64,000 nt of DNA, taken from positions 62,656,984 to 62,720,983 of the forward strand of contig NC_088300.1 of assembly GCF_032854445.1 (NCBI RefSeq), written 5' to 3'. Shown piece after piece: positions 14,382-25,550 of this stretch (positions are counted from its first letter, which is position 1; every line of letters begins with the position of its first letter). Both the position numbers and the translations under genes were made by a program. The notes under the pieces were generated by a model. It saw only the letters and a list, made by a program, of their open reading frames with translations, ran no database searches and was not told where the DNA came from. Origin of the DNA: Liolophura sinensis (Eukaryota; Mollusca; Polyplacophora; Chitonida; Chitonidae).

Positions 14382-16477
14382 GAAACTTTTGTATGCATCC
14401 ACTTGTTGGCTCAGTTCAGACTCAAGCGACAGCGCAATATTCTAACGATAATCCAGGATTGTACCATAATCGTCTATACTGTAAAGAATGGGACGGTATG
14501 TTAGAATGTTAGGTCTTTACGCCATACTGTCAGCGTTTTCGCCATACAGTGGTGATCTTCATGTATTGGTACCGTTGTCGTTTAACCAAGATTTTCCGAC
14601 CTAATCGAATTTATGAAGGTCCGGAGACATTCTGACTACGTAGCTTTCAATAAAAGAGACTTCGTGACATTCTAGGTCTTTAATCAGGAATTGATCGAGA
14701 ACGCCCAGTTACAACGTTCCTGGACAATCTAGTAGTTGACTGGAGATTCAAAATGGTCGCATACATGCAATATTTCCCTGAGTGTGTGTGCTGAGTCTAG
14801 ATCATTCGAATCTAACTCAGATATTTTAGAAATTTACTCTCAATGGTTCGATTCCTGGCTCGGAATCTTGCGTCGTCGGTCATACGTGGCACTTCGTTTT
14901 AAGGTGACACGACGGCTATAGAGCCACTATGACAGTGATCGTCGTCTTAAAACGTACTATTTAAACGTGGTCTTAAATTCAAGTCGCTGGAATGAGAAGG
15001 TGTGCAATATATTAAAACGAACATTTACTTATGTAAACTTTAATCTGGTTATTCAGCTGGTCGGGGACTCGTTAATCAAATGGCTTGGGTGCCTGCGAGC
15101 TATTCCAGACTAAATGGCTGGTTGAAGTAATCGATAACGCCGTATGTACACAACACGACTGATATTTGACCGTCCGCCTAATCCGTATTAATTTTGCCGA
15201 GGGCAAAGTCATGTAATGAAACACAAAAAGGCACACGTCTTGAGGCAAAGCGAAATCGAAGATCAGAAAGATTCAATCCGCAACCAAGTAATTAAACTAA
15301 GAAATTGACACGAGACCTTTTATTGGATTTTTCGCCGACTAATTCTATTTTCGTCACTTCAGATTTGGGATTTAAATATCAAATTTACTGAGCAGGACGG
15401 GCCTGTCAATCATAAAGCACAATTCAACCTCTGAATGCTGCTTTTTTGATCCAGCGATAGCACCGAGTCGTGACAATTAAGCATTCTTCAGAACTAAAAA
15501 ACAAAATCAGTATCTCCACGCCCTACATTCATAAGTAATATTCTCATCTTATATAGAATTTCACTCGTAAAAGTTGAACACAGCTTTTTTTAAATACTGG
15601 TCACGCAAGCGGCTCGTGTAAGATCAAAATGGATACTCTTGCTTTAAAAAACATTTCGGCCATTTTGGGAGTGAAATTGTGTTTATATCCAACAAACAAA
15701 CTGATTATTATAGCAAAAACTGCCTTCAGGCCTGGGGAAGTGTATAAAGTTTACTCCTATATATAGCTGCTAACTCAGACCGCGAGCTCATCACACTCAT
15801 AACCCAGTATAGTGCACACTTTAATGGTCGCCTGTAATTAAATTTATATTTCCATAACCGTCCCCTAAGTTCATTTTACTCGGCTCAAGAAAAGCGTCAT
15901 TACCTAGCCTCTCTCTGGCTAGCGAACCTCTCCGCAGGGCTTTGGCCATTGATGACTTCATAAACAAACGCATACAGGCATTTTCCAGGCTAAACAGAAT
16001 GTATAACGGTAGTCAGTGACCGTATACGGGCACGGTAAGTTGCACCGTCTCGGCTGATTGGCAGCCGTGAGAGATAGACAAAACCCAGGTTGTTCTAAAT
16101 TTTAGGCGCTGTTTCACATTGATTTATTATTGCGTGTTCAAGACAAGAAGCTTCCACACATGATACACAAACTCCGCTATAATCCAATCAACGCCGACTC
16201 TGACTCCACTTAAAAGAAAAGACAACAAATAACACAACCTGAGTTATTTAGGAAGACGGTGGAAAACAGCCCTAGACAGTCACAGAATTTACGTGCTTTG
16301 TAACTGGATAGATCAGTTTGTAATAAGGAATTCTTACGAGACGATGGGATGGTCCCTGTTAGAGCAACCGGAAAGGCGATGTCCCCAGGCACATGGTTAA
16401 AGGGCGAAAGAGGGTTCGGTTGAGGCAAGCGGAATCAGACGCATGCTCGAGTTAGAGGCACATCTCGCACCTCGGTG
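14379..16477. other. Gene-free tract
   Basis: No supported exon or repeat. A TATA-like CTATATATAGCTGC at about 15758 is not backed by any downstream open frame. Confidence 0.45.
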
Positions 16478-16720
16478 TTCCGTGGCTGACGGGGCTAGCA
16501 CTCCAGCGCGGTGTAATGACCCAGGGTCCTCCCACCAATGAGGTCGATGTGAGTTCAAGTCCAGCCCATGTTGACCTCCTCTCCGGCCGTACGTGGGGAG
16601 GTCTGAATGCAACCTCTGAGTGGTTGCGTGTTTCCCTCGGGCTCTGCCAGGCTTCCTCCCACCATAATGCTAACCGTGGACGTATAAGTGAAATTTTCTG
16701 GAATACCACGATTTATCTAT
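16478..16720 (+). repeat. SINE family A, near full length
   Basis: A degenerate tRNA-like head (CGTGGCTGACGGGGCTAGCA) and the B box GTGAGTTCAAGTCC are followed by the CTCCTCTCCGGCCGTACGTG body and GCTTCCTCCCACCATAATGC. The 3' end diverges (TTTTCTGGAATACCACG), so the copy is old and its tail is lost. It abuts the palindromic satellite that follows. Confidence 0.8.
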
Positions 16721-16778
16721 GCTGCTGAGATCCCACTACATATATAAATTTGCTCGGCACATACATAAAGGATTGATG

Positions 16779-17042
16779 TCTGTACAGTCAACACACATCA
16801 CTGTTTACTGACTGCACAGTCAGTATATCCAACAACATGCTGACTGTACAGTCAGTATAAACCACAGCATGCTGACTGTACAGTCAGTATACCACACAAC
16901 ATGCTGACTGTACAGTCAGTATAAACCACAGCATGCTGACTGTACAGTCAGTATACCCCACAACATGTTGGCTGTACAGTCATTATACCCCACAACATGC
17001 TGACTGTACAGTCAGTATACCCCACAACATGTTGGCTGTACA
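16779..17042. repeat. Palindromic 32-bp satellite, about 8 units
   Basis: The unit is a perfect 16-bp palindrome CTGACTGTACAGTCAG plus a linker such as TATACCCCACAACATG. The palindrome is conserved from unit to unit while the linker alternates between ATAAACCACAGCA and ATACCACACAACA types. Outer units have decayed (for example CTGTTTACTGACTGCACAG). Confidence 0.93.
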
Positions 17043-17269
17043 GATGACGTACATGTAACTACATTATGTCACAAGTTCGAGGTTGTTCGCGCTGCAGCCG
17101 ATCGACCCCTGGCTGATGAGGTCGATAGCGAGAATCCAGTACTAGCCGGGTCGGTTGAAGTTTTGAATCAGGGGGACCGTCTGGCAAAAGACGCTGGTTT
17201 ACAATGGGCATGCCTGTTTTCCATACCGCTATGATTTCATTTCTCTCTGTTATATGGAGACTGAACAGA

Positions 17270-17402
17270 TCTACTTGTCTGTTTGTCTGTTGTTTCTGTG
17301 CTTGTGTGTTTGTTGTTTGGTTGTGGTTTGTGTGTGGGTGGGTGCGTGTTTGTTGTTTGTGTGTTTGTTTGTGTGTTGTTTGTTTGTGTGTTGTTTGTAT
17401 GA
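17270..17402 (+). repeat. GT-rich simple repeat (TTTG/TGTT)
   Basis: Imperfect runs of TGTTTG and GTGTGTTG on the plus strand. They keep overlapping frames open (Cys/Val/Leu-rich on plus, Thr/Gln/His-rich on minus) that are not genes. Confidence 0.85.
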
Positions 17403-18309
17403 GGTTAAACGTCGTTTTCAGCATCACGTCTGTGGTATCACTACAGTATGTCCCTTGTTGGTAGTTCTTGACCACATTTGCACTGATTCCTCAGTGGAAC
17501 GCTATGCCTAAGATAACAGGCGTGACGCCCTACAGTTCCGTATATGTAGAATTTGAGTGACAGAATTTACGGTAGGTTCGCTGTATACCCAGTGTGCCGT
17601 GGTTACCACCCTGGCTTACGGACAGGTTATTCTGAAAATATCAGCGTATCAGGACCAAACACAAACAGACATAAACCCATCATATACGGAATGAAGGTGA
17701 TAAATGAGAAGCATGCTTATGGGATAGGGCGTAAGGTGTCCCAGATATAAAGTAAAACTATGGAAGCCCAATGTGGCTATCCCTCTGTCGCACCATTCAT
17801 CTAGAAAGACAATTCCACAACACAACATTTTCGACCCTTTGCCCCTCCGTCTTCCTGGATTTCCATAACATGAACATGCCATTTTGTAAATTGTCTCAAT
17901 TGTGTGATTCCTTCTATTATAGGAAATATAAATATACATCTATGTTCTGCAGAATCAAAGCCACTTTTTACCCTAACACGTAACCTGATAACTATTGTTA
18001 CGACTATGTGCCCATATCATAATTACATTCTATACTTGAATGGCATTTGCGTTGTTTTAAATCCATAAAATTCTAATCAATCATCATCCTTAATGTTTCT
18101 ACATTTCCTAGTTCTATATTTCTTAACACACATAATGCACTCTGTGATGTAAGCATGTTCTTACCAGAATGCAAGCTTAAAATTGGCTTAAATTTCGCCT
18201 ACTAAGCACGCTGTAGAAACTGGCTAATGAGCAGAAATTTTATATTAAATGCGCCTATGTAAAACAATAACCGAAGGAAAACACATGATAAATACTTTAA
18301 TAATAATCA
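17403..18309. other. Gene-free tract
   Basis: Short opposing frames only, and no feature that I can support. Confidence 0.45.
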
Positions 18310-18640
18310 GAAAGTCAGCTGTCACACCAGGTTGCACGTCATAGTTGTGGTTTGATGGCCTTTCAAACCAGGATGCACTGGAGCCACGGTTGTAGTCTTG
18401 TGATCTGCCACATCAGGATGCATTGGAGTCATGGTTATAGTTTGATGGCCTGTCACACCAGTGTGCAGTGGGGTCATCAGTTGTGGCTTGATGACCTTTT
18501 ACACCAGGGTGCAAAAGAGACATGGTTGTAGATTGGTGGCCTATCACACCATAGTGCATGGTAGGCATGCTTATATTTATGTAATTGGCAGCGTGTCACA
18601 CCGGAATGCACTGGAATGTCATGGTTATAGATATCTTATC
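18310..18640 (+). repeat. Diverged tandem repeat, about 42-bp unit
   Basis: About eight units share TGTCACACCAGGATGCACTG and GTCATGGTTATAGTTTGATG. Units differ by many substitutions and small indels, so the array is old. Confidence 0.8.
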
Positions 18641-19020
18641 TATGTATCTTGTTTTTTATATATATAATAAGAGGTATTTCATTGTCAAGTTTAACGTGAT
18701 GTTTAGCAGGTGTTAAATAGGATTATAAAACACAATAATAGATTACGCAATGTCATTACATGGCCTTATCTCCTACCTGAGTTTACGGAAATATTGTATT
18801 TGACAATTTCAGAGGTTGATGTCGAAGATCTCAGATTGGCAAGCCTTTCATTACTCAACCTATTGCTCGACTTCGCTGAGTGGTATAAGGGAGATCACTC
18901 TAAAACCTTTGGAACAATCTTGTTAACTCCCTTGTTTGTAGCCGTCTAGGGGAAATTCCAAACTGAAACTTAAGATCGAGAACGTCGCAACTGGGCAAGT
19001 ACATGTACATTCTAAACAAA

Positions 19021-19468
19021 GAGAGGTCGTATTTCACCGGTTACGTGTGACCATTAGCCAGCTATCACACTGTCGTCGCTGCTCTGGTTTTACACTCTAT
19101 GCTGCACGTCTTCAAATATATTGCATTCCTGCAATAACCACGATTTTTCTGGTGGACTAAGCAGTCCCTTGACATTCTTTTAATGTGATTGTATGTTAAA
19201 TGTGATGACAAGACAGCATTTGGAGTAATTCTAGACCAGTGACATCTAATAAATTGCAAATAACATCGATGCAATCCTTTTTTTTTTACCCAATTCTGCT
19301 TTTTGCCATGGCGCTAGGGAGCGTGTTATTTGCTGCTATTTATTCATATACATGAACAGTTAGAATAAATCCTTGAGATAAAGTGACAAGAGGCTGTATT
19401 TCACGAGTTACGTGCGACCATTAGCCTCTAATTTTACTCTCTTTGCTGTACGTCTTTAATTGTATAAA
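19021..19468 (+). repeat. Diverged direct repeat pair
   Basis: Segments 19021-19120 and 19385-19468 share, in order, GTATTTCACSRGTTACGTG-like sequence, GACCATTAGCC, TTTTACTCT/TTTTACACT and GCTG(T/C)ACGTCTT. The function is unknown; this may be a local duplication. Confidence 0.5.
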
Positions 19469-19733
19469 CACTGTTTTTCAAACTTTTGAAATTTCGAACC
19501 GTTTTATCTTGTCATGTTGTCAAGAAAATAGGAAATGAAATCCCAAGGCTTTGAGACTTAAATCATGTACATGTGCCTAATTTTGCTTAGGCCTTCTATA
19601 ATGTAGGCCTAGTTCAAAATAGTATGCCTCGTCGCCTGGAAGTATAATATACACGATCCTGAGGTGTTTCAAACAAAGAACAATAAAGTGAACTTTTTAA
19701 ACTTTTGATCCTTTAACTGGAAGAGTCCAACTT

Positions 19734-19811
19734 AGATAGGAGATTAAGACGTGTGTTCAAAATACCTGTAAAGATAGGAGATCAAGACGTGTGTTCAAAA
19801 TACCTGAAACA
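19734..19811 (+). repeat. Short tandem duplication, 38-39 bp
   Basis: AGATAGGAGATTAAGACGTG followed by TGTTCAAAATACCTG occurs twice back to back, with one internal T/C difference. Confidence 0.85.
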
Positions 19812-20051
19812 AGTCAGTTAATGTCTTTTTTTTTTAGTACTATTTGTCTTTTTATGTAAGAAGGCTTTACCAATGTTCTGGGGAATATATCACCTACATG
19901 TAGATGCTGCAGTGGTCAGATTTAGGGGCAAACACAGTCGTCCTTCATGTACCAGACACAGACTCCGCTCAGCCGAACATATGCGAGCTGTTGTTATGCT
20001 CGAAAGGTAAGTGAACGATTCATTATCACATGACTGCAGTTGCGAGAGCTG

Positions 20052-20197
20052 GGTAGGGTCACACCTAAGACCTTAAAAGAAGAAGTTACTTCCTCGCTTT
20101 GCGTTCAGCTTTAAGGGGATAGTGCAACGTCTGGTTGACCCGTATCGGTATAATGGTTCGGGCGGGTAGTGAGCAGCACTTGATAAAAGCGCGGTGG
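20052..20197 (+). repeat. Partial inverted copy of the adjacent foldback element
   Basis: This segment (ACACCTAAGACCTTAAAAGA, GCAACGTCTGGTTGACCCGT, TATAATGGTTCGGGCGGGTA, AAAAGCGCGGTGGA) is the reverse complement of internal sequence at about 20300-20490 of the neighbouring element. The pair forms a large interrupted palindrome. Confidence 0.8.
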
Positions 20198-20693
20198 AGT
20201 GAGTGAGTGCTTGGGGTTTAACGTCGTACTCAACAATTTTTCAGTCACGACGACGAAGGAATCCTTAGGGTGCAATTACGTGTAATGTGCCTCCTTGTTG
20301 CAGGACGGATTTCCACCGCTCTTTTATTTAGTGCTGCTTCACTGAGACGACTTACCGAAGGTAAGTAAAGCGCCCCGCCCGAGCCATTATACTGATACGG
20401 GTCAACCAGACGTTGCACTATCTCCTTCATGCTGAACGCCAAGCGAGAAAGTTACAACTTCCTCTTTTAAAGTCTTAGGTGTGACTCGATCAAGGATTGA
20501 TCCGGGATCTACCAGTCCCGAAGCGGACGCTCTACCAACTGTGCTATCCGGGCCGGTAAAAGCGCGGTGGAAATCCTTCCCGCAACAAGGATGCACATTA
20601 CATGCACTCTAAGGACTCCTTCGTCGTCATATGACTGAAAAATTGTTAAGCACGACGTTGACCCCAAGCACTCGCTCACTCACTCAGTCGGGA
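20198..20693 (-). mobile_element. Non-autonomous foldback element with internal tRNA-like region
   Basis: The two ends are inverted copies of about 110 bp. Each reads inward GAGTGAGTGAGTGCTTGGGG, TTTAACGTCGTACTCAACAA, TTTTTCAGTCA(TATGA)CGACGA, AGGA(G/A)TCCTTAG and then TTCCACCGC. Between them, on the minus strand, lies a tRNA-like stretch (TAGCACAGTTGGTAGAGCG as A box, GGATCAATCCTTGATCG near the B box) and a conserved TCAGTATAATGGCTCGGGCG block. There is no coding capacity. Terminal inverted repeats are typical of MITE-type DNA elements, whereas a tRNA head is typical of SINEs, so this is a hybrid or a SINE pair joined head to head. I recall this end sequence as common in bivalves but cannot name the family with certainty. 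Confidence 0.75.
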
Positions 20694-20882
20694 GAGAAAA
20701 TTCTCCCTCGACTGAGTATGTAATTTTACCTTCGGCGAAAATAACGCTGTCCTCTTGTAAGACACGATTGCAACTCCTATAACAATTTATGTTTTTACAC
20801 GTGCCGCCATAAACACGTGCCGCCATAAACAATTTAATCTACAGTCATTTTGTGAAAATTTGCCCAGTATAGCAAAAACATA

Positions 20883-21228
20883 CACCTGATATATTAGAAG
20901 TATTCGTAATCAATATTTGACTGCGCTAAACCCTAATGACATAGAAACATAAATGTGGTCGGATTTAGAAGAGAGCACCATGGCCCTTGGGCAAGTGCCT
21001 GACGACGCCAACGCTCAGACGAACAGATGCCAGCTCGCCAAGACAAGACAATGGGAAGCGAGAGACCTAGCCTGTCCAATCCGGACCGTTGAGTAGATTC
21101 ACGGCTACGGTCCTTTGCATAAGGAGACTACGAGAGACCCAGGGTTTTTTCCCAGTGTATTTATTATTTATTTATTTGATTGGTGTTTTACGCCGTCCTC
21201 AAAAATATTTCACTTACACGACGGCCAC
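20883..21228 (+). repeat. Composite tandem duplication, unit 1
   Basis: The unit begins CACCTGATATATTAGAAGTA, contains TTCGTAATCAATATTTGACT and GACAATGGGAAGCGAGAGAC, and ends with the reverse-complemented 3' end of SINE family A (ATTGGTGTTTTACGCCGTCC, 21161-21228). The same order is repeated directly in the next unit. Confidence 0.8.
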
Positions 21229-21572
21229 ACACCTGATATATTAGAAGTATTCGTAATCAATATATGACTGCGCTAAACCCTAATGACACAGAAACATAAA
21301 GTGGTCCGATTTAGGAGAGAGCACCGTGGACCTTGGGCAAGTGCCTTGCGACACCAACGCTCAGCCGAACAGGTGCCAGCTCGCCAAGAAAAGACAATGG
21401 GAAGCGAGAGACAGAGGATTTTGTTTCTGAGTTTATTTATTGATTTGATTGGTGTTTTACGCCGTACTCAAGTATACTTCACTTGTACAACCGCGGCCAG
21501 CATTGTGGTGGGAGGAAACCTGGCAGAGCAAGGGGGAAACCCACGACCAACCGCAGGTTGACCTTCCCACTT
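21229..21572 (+). repeat. Composite tandem duplication, unit 2, ending in a longer SINE A
   Basis: Positions 21229-21412 match 20883-21066 with few changes. The SINE A portion (minus orientation, 21428-21572) extends further here, into GGTGGGAGGAAACCTGGCAG and the CGACCAACCGCAGGTTG body. Confidence 0.8.
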
Positions 21573-22149
21573 ACGGCCATTTTTTCAGTTAGAATAATTT
21601 GCCACACGCAAAACACCGATCGGAAAGGGAAAGAACTCACTCAAACTTCACAAAAAATCATTAACACAGTCACAAATTTTCTTCCTTGACTATCGCCTGC
21701 ATTTACATGTATTTGGGCTGTACGTAGGAAAAAGCATGAAAGAAGAAGAAATTTGATTGCTGTTATTTTATTTTTACTTACATGTACATGACAGAAAATG
21801 TTTTCAAACAGTTCGCTTGCACAATACGTGTTGTTTACAGAGAAAGCATACAGAATGGATAAGGAGATAATAAACATTTATGACCGTGTCGTGTGTCTTA
21901 GATTATGCATGTGAGCCCACTCACAGGTACATGTACTATCACATTACTTCAGTCTGCAGACAACTACATACGGCGAGGGAAAAGCTCTCTTGCGAAAGGT
22001 TTACTTATTTATTTATTTGATTAGGGCCTTTTACACAAAACGATCATAGTCTAAGTTGATTGTAACTACCATAACAAGTCAATTTGTTTTTAACATGTGT
22101 CGCCAAGATAGTTGTAATCATCTTTGTGGAAGCGGCCACAGAAGAAGGA

Positions 22150-22245
22150 AAAACGCCCATCTAATACACTGGAAGTGTTCGTAATCAATGTTTGATGACG
22201 ATAAATCCCAATGGCATAAAAAATAAAGTGGTCAGATGTAGGGTA
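22150..22245 (+). repeat. Older copy of the 20.9-kb repeat
   Basis: CTAATACACTGGAAGTGTTC, GTAATCAATGTTTGATGACG and AAAGTGGTCAGATGTAGG match the start of the units at 20883 and 21229 with about 15-20% difference by eye. A short SINE A tail relic lies at 22005-22030. Confidence 0.65.
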
Positions 22246-22466
22246 GAAATTCGTCGCCCATCTGACAAAGCCTATTTTGGGGCCGCGTACACAAATTAAG
22301 TGACCGTACGCTAAATTGATTGTAACTACCATGGCGACGTATGTTGCTAATGTAGTTCTATCTATGATTGTTTTATGCAAGAGGTACCAGCCCACCTTTA
22401 TCGTATGTACCGGTAATTCTCTTTATGTGGACTATTTGAAAACCGCTTCTGTCATGTAAATTAAAA

Positions 22467-22533
22467 GAACATCACGATGTTTTTCATTCGGGATTTTAAC
22501 CATCACGACGTGTTTCATTCGGAATTTTGACTT
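22467..22533 (+). repeat. 33-bp tandem duplication
   Basis: CATCACGATGTTTTTCATTC then GGGATTTTAAC is followed by CATCACGACGTGTTTCATTC then GGAATTTTGAC. Confidence 0.8.
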
Positions 22534-23544
22534 TCAAACAGAAGCGCTCGAAACCAGTCCTATATATACATACCAGCCACCTACATATATATATGAAGTA
22601 AAGGTATGAAACCATTTTCGGCCGGCACCACCCAATACCTCCGAAATTCAAGAAATAAAGCCTTCAACCTCCAACATTTCACTCGTTTCCCTACCTGGGG
22701 CTATTATCTTCTCGAATACACAGTTAGCATTTCCAAACCAGTTTTACTTTGTCCTAGTGGCACTCATATGTGCTATTTGAGCCCATAAGACATCGGTTAT
22801 ATCCACGCGCCATTTTTCTCTGCTTTATTTATCCCATAAGGCACTGCGTTATAACGTCCAATGGAAACATGACCTAGCTGCGGGGATTGTTAAAGGGAGA
22901 TAATTTGTAGCCCTTTCAAGGAATTCTTGAATACTTTGTGTCAGTTCATTCCCTTTTCGATCGTTGTTTTGCGTGTGGCACATTAATCTAAGTGAGAATC
23001 AGATGGATTATCTTTCATATATGATTTATTTTCAGGCAAAGGGAATGTATTTATAAGTCTTTTATTATATCTATAAAACTTATCACGACAACTACATGTG
23101 CAGTGTCAATATTTCAAAATGTTGGATTTCAAAATGTTGGACACACCTGTGTCTGGCATCCCTGTTGTCACTTCTATGGCAACAAATAGGGAGTCAAAAT
23201 CATGAAAAAAATATTGTGATTGCTGTGATGTTCTTGTGACTATAATACACTACAGAAAAGGCCTTCTGACAGTTCACAAATTACTAATGCATTGTTTACA
23301 TACATGTATAAAGTATATAAAATGGATAAAAAGATAACAAAGTTCATTTTATAAAATAAAACTGATTCTCAGTTCATCTTCTACTATACACCAATCGAAA
23401 AGAGAAAGAACTGACACACATTAAAATTCCTCAAAATGTCCAGAATTGGAAGCAAGCCAGAAAGTGATACATGTACATGCAAGGTCAATGCACAACATAT
23501 GATGTATGCAGTTACTTGTGAATGCATGTTTGGAGATTTGCGCA
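22534..23544. other. Gene-free tract
   Basis: No supported exon. The inverted family C SINE follows directly. Confidence 0.45.
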
Positions 23545-23865
23545 CTTAAGACTTTTTCAATCATATGACGACAAGGAGTCATTTTGTGTGTATACATATG
23601 CTGTGTCCTCTGGTGGCAGGGCCTGTCCATGCCGCCAAAGTGCTGCCGCCACTGAAGTGTCGTGCTGAAGACACCAGACATGACACCCCACCCAGTCAAA
23701 TTATACTGACACAGAGCCAGCCAATCCTGTTTCTTTGCTCTAACCTCTCAGTGCTGAACCCCAAAGCACGGCGGTAACAAGCACCGTTTTTCAAGTCTTT
23801 GCTATGATCAGATCCAGATTTGATCTCGGGTCTGCCGACTTCAGGCAGACACTCTAACCAACATA
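23545..23865 (-). repeat. SINE family C with tRNA-like head
   Basis: On the minus strand a tRNA-like head (TGGTTAGAGTGTCTGCCTGA, then GAGATCAAATCTGG near the B box) leads into TCAGTATAATTTGACTGGGT, GACACTTCAGTGGCGGCAGC, ACTTTGGCGGCATGGACAGG and the tail CGTCATATGATTGAAAAAGT. A second copy lies at 39505-39725. The tail resembles the ends of the foldback element at 20198-20693, which suggests a common 3' recognition sequence. Confidence 0.75.
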
Positions 23866-24730
23866 AAAATGAGTAATGGCAGCATAATGATTTTGTAGTT
23901 TCTCTGCATAATCTCAATTTTTGTGTAAATCTTAAAATACAGATAAAAGAATAAACTGCTTTATTAGTAATATAAATGGGTATTATTTCCCACACAATGT
24001 TTTTTCAAAACATCACATTTGCTGTAAATATGTTGGACCCAACTACATGAGTTCGTCAGATTAAATATATGAACCTTTCACCCCATGCTGCAGTAATGTT
24101 ATTCAGGCAAAAATTGTTATGGAAATATTAATAATGAGAATAGAATAATACACAAGGTAAGGTGTTATAAATTCTCTCGTTCAAAAAGATTTACAGGTTT
24201 TCAAACTTTAGTGTGCAATGTTCAAATTTTTCTCTTGTCTAAAATTAATTTTTCAATACTGACACTTTGCATGTTTACATTGCACTGAGAAAATCAGGAA
24301 AATACCTAAATCTGTTTTTAAAACAATAACAGTTTGCGACAAACGACAGTCTGACATGAGAAACAGTTGCTGTCTTCATTCATTCTTTATATTTCAAACA
24401 TAATATTAGGCGAACAGTTCTATTTGAAAATTAAACAGAATATAAATACTGGAGGCATAAACAGTCAGCTACCACCAAAATGTAGAAAGAAAACGATGAG
24501 TTAAAGATTCAACAACTGAATAAAAACACAGCCTATGGATTTCACACTGAGTTCCAATGAGGCATAAACTACATCTACATTGTATAAATCCATGTACACT
24601 GAATAAAAGTTAAAACTTTACAATGTCAAAGTCATATATATAAACATATATATATATACATATATGAATATGCAATATGTGTTCAGTTTTTTGGAACCTA
24701 CTTATTAAAAAAATACAATTACACCAGTAA

Positions 24731-24736
24731 TTTATT
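24731..24736 (-). promoter_or_regulatory. Candidate polyadenylation signal of copy A
   Basis: AATAAA on the minus strand, 62 nt downstream of the copy A stop codon (24798-24800). It is placed sensibly, but AT-rich DNA gives many chance matches. Confidence 0.35.
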
Positions 24737-24769
24737 TCATTGCCATATATATTTTGAGGATTGTCTGTA

Positions 24770-24832
24770 TTCCTTGAGATAGACAACTTGCCTGTCTTCA
24801 TTCCTTGAGATAGACAACTTGGCCAGTCTTCA
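24770..24832 (-). repeat. Tandem duplication of the copy A C-terminal codons, about 31 bp
   Basis: On the minus strand ATGAAGACTGGCCAAGTTGT then CTATCTCAAGGA is followed at once by ATGAAGACAGGCAAGTTGTC then TATCTCAAGGA. The first unit encodes the end of the reading frame (GQVVYLKE then TGA), and the second lies in the presumed 3' UTR. Confidence 0.9.
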
Positions 24833-24911
24833 TAGACTCCCCACACAACTGTGCCAGTTTTACTGCGGCCAATGCTCCCTCGCCATTTTTCATCCTCACA
24901 GACGGCTTTAC
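24798..24911 (-). CDS. Copy A exon 8 (C-terminus)
   Basis: The acceptor CTGAATTGCAG precedes GTAAAGCCGTC. With the G carried over, the exon begins GKAVCEDE, matching GLRTCEDP in copy B, then continues NGEGALAAVKLAQLCGESMK and ends TGQVVYLKE-stop. The two parts are in different frames: the A run at 24894-24898 has one base too many. At 114 bp it is one longer than the phase rule allows. Confidence 0.75.
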   Translation of the reverse strand, partial: VKPSVRMKNGEGALAAVKLAQLCGESMKTGQVVYLKE

Positions 24912-24934
24912 CTGCAATTCAGATGTTAATCCTG

Positions 24935-25157
24935 TTTATTATTTATTTATTTATATATTTGATTGGAGCTTTATACTGTGCTCAAGATTATTTCACTTAT
25001 ATGATGACGGCCAGCATAATAGTGTGAAGAAACTGCGCGAAGCATCACAGGTTGCTGGTAGACTTTCCCAGATACGGCCAGAGGAGAAGCTAGCATGAGC
25101 CTGACTTGAACTCACACTGACCGCATTGGTAAGCGGCTCCAGTCATTGGGCTATGCT
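24935..25157 (-). repeat. SINE family A, in copy A intron 7
   Basis: From the low-coordinate end it reads tail (ATTTATTTATTTATA), GATTGGAGCTTTATACTGTG, the ACAGGTTGCTGGTAGACTTT body, B box complement (GACTTGAACTCAC) and a degraded A-box region. It starts 24 bp outside exon 8. It is sense relative to the host gene and more diverged than the copies near 41 and 44.7 kb. Confidence 0.85.
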
Positions 25158-25371
25158 AGTATAATTCTGTTTGAAAAGAGTGCTGAAGAGTAGCATCATA
25201 AGATTTGTACTGAATATGGGTATATTTCTATTGTAACATGGAGTTGTGGCAATTAGGACAGATTCACTAGAAAAGGATGTTACAGTGTAAACTGAAACAT
25301 TGTAAACTAATAAATCAGAAGTTGTCATCTATATACAAAGACTGTGATGTTCTACTCAACTGTATCATTAC

Positions 25372-25550
25372 TGATTTATTTTTTTGGTGTTTAACGCTCA
25401 AAAATTTTTCACTTATATGAAGGAGGTCAGGTTTCAAGGCCAAGGAAACAGGATTGCCTGAAGTAAAACCTGGAGTATAGTCACAGCTGATTCGGCGATA
25501 GCTGGAATTGAATAACTCAGTGGTCAAGGGCCTGACAGTCAGAGTGTCAC
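25372..25550 (-). repeat. Degraded SINE family B, in copy A intron 7
   Basis: On the minus strand it reads CCAGCTATCGCCGAATC, ATCCTGTTTCCTTGGCC, CATATAAGTGAAAAATTTTT and GAGCGTTAAACACC. It has the 3' end and V-like middle block of family B. Confidence 0.55.

Noticed and set aside
14117-14512. Frames of 64-131 codons on both strands
   Set aside because: They consist of the CA/TA microsatellite (Thr-His, Tyr-Ile and Cys-Val repeats) and have no other support.
16779-17042. CRISPR-like array (palindromic repeats with regular spacing)
   Set aside because: The 'spacers' are near-identical linkers, and the locus is eukaryotic with spliced genes nearby. It is a satellite.
20480-20560. Functional tRNA gene
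   Set aside because: A-box and B-box-like sequences are present, but the stems do not pair properly and the segment lies inside an inverted-repeat element, so it is a tRNA-derived part of a mobile element.
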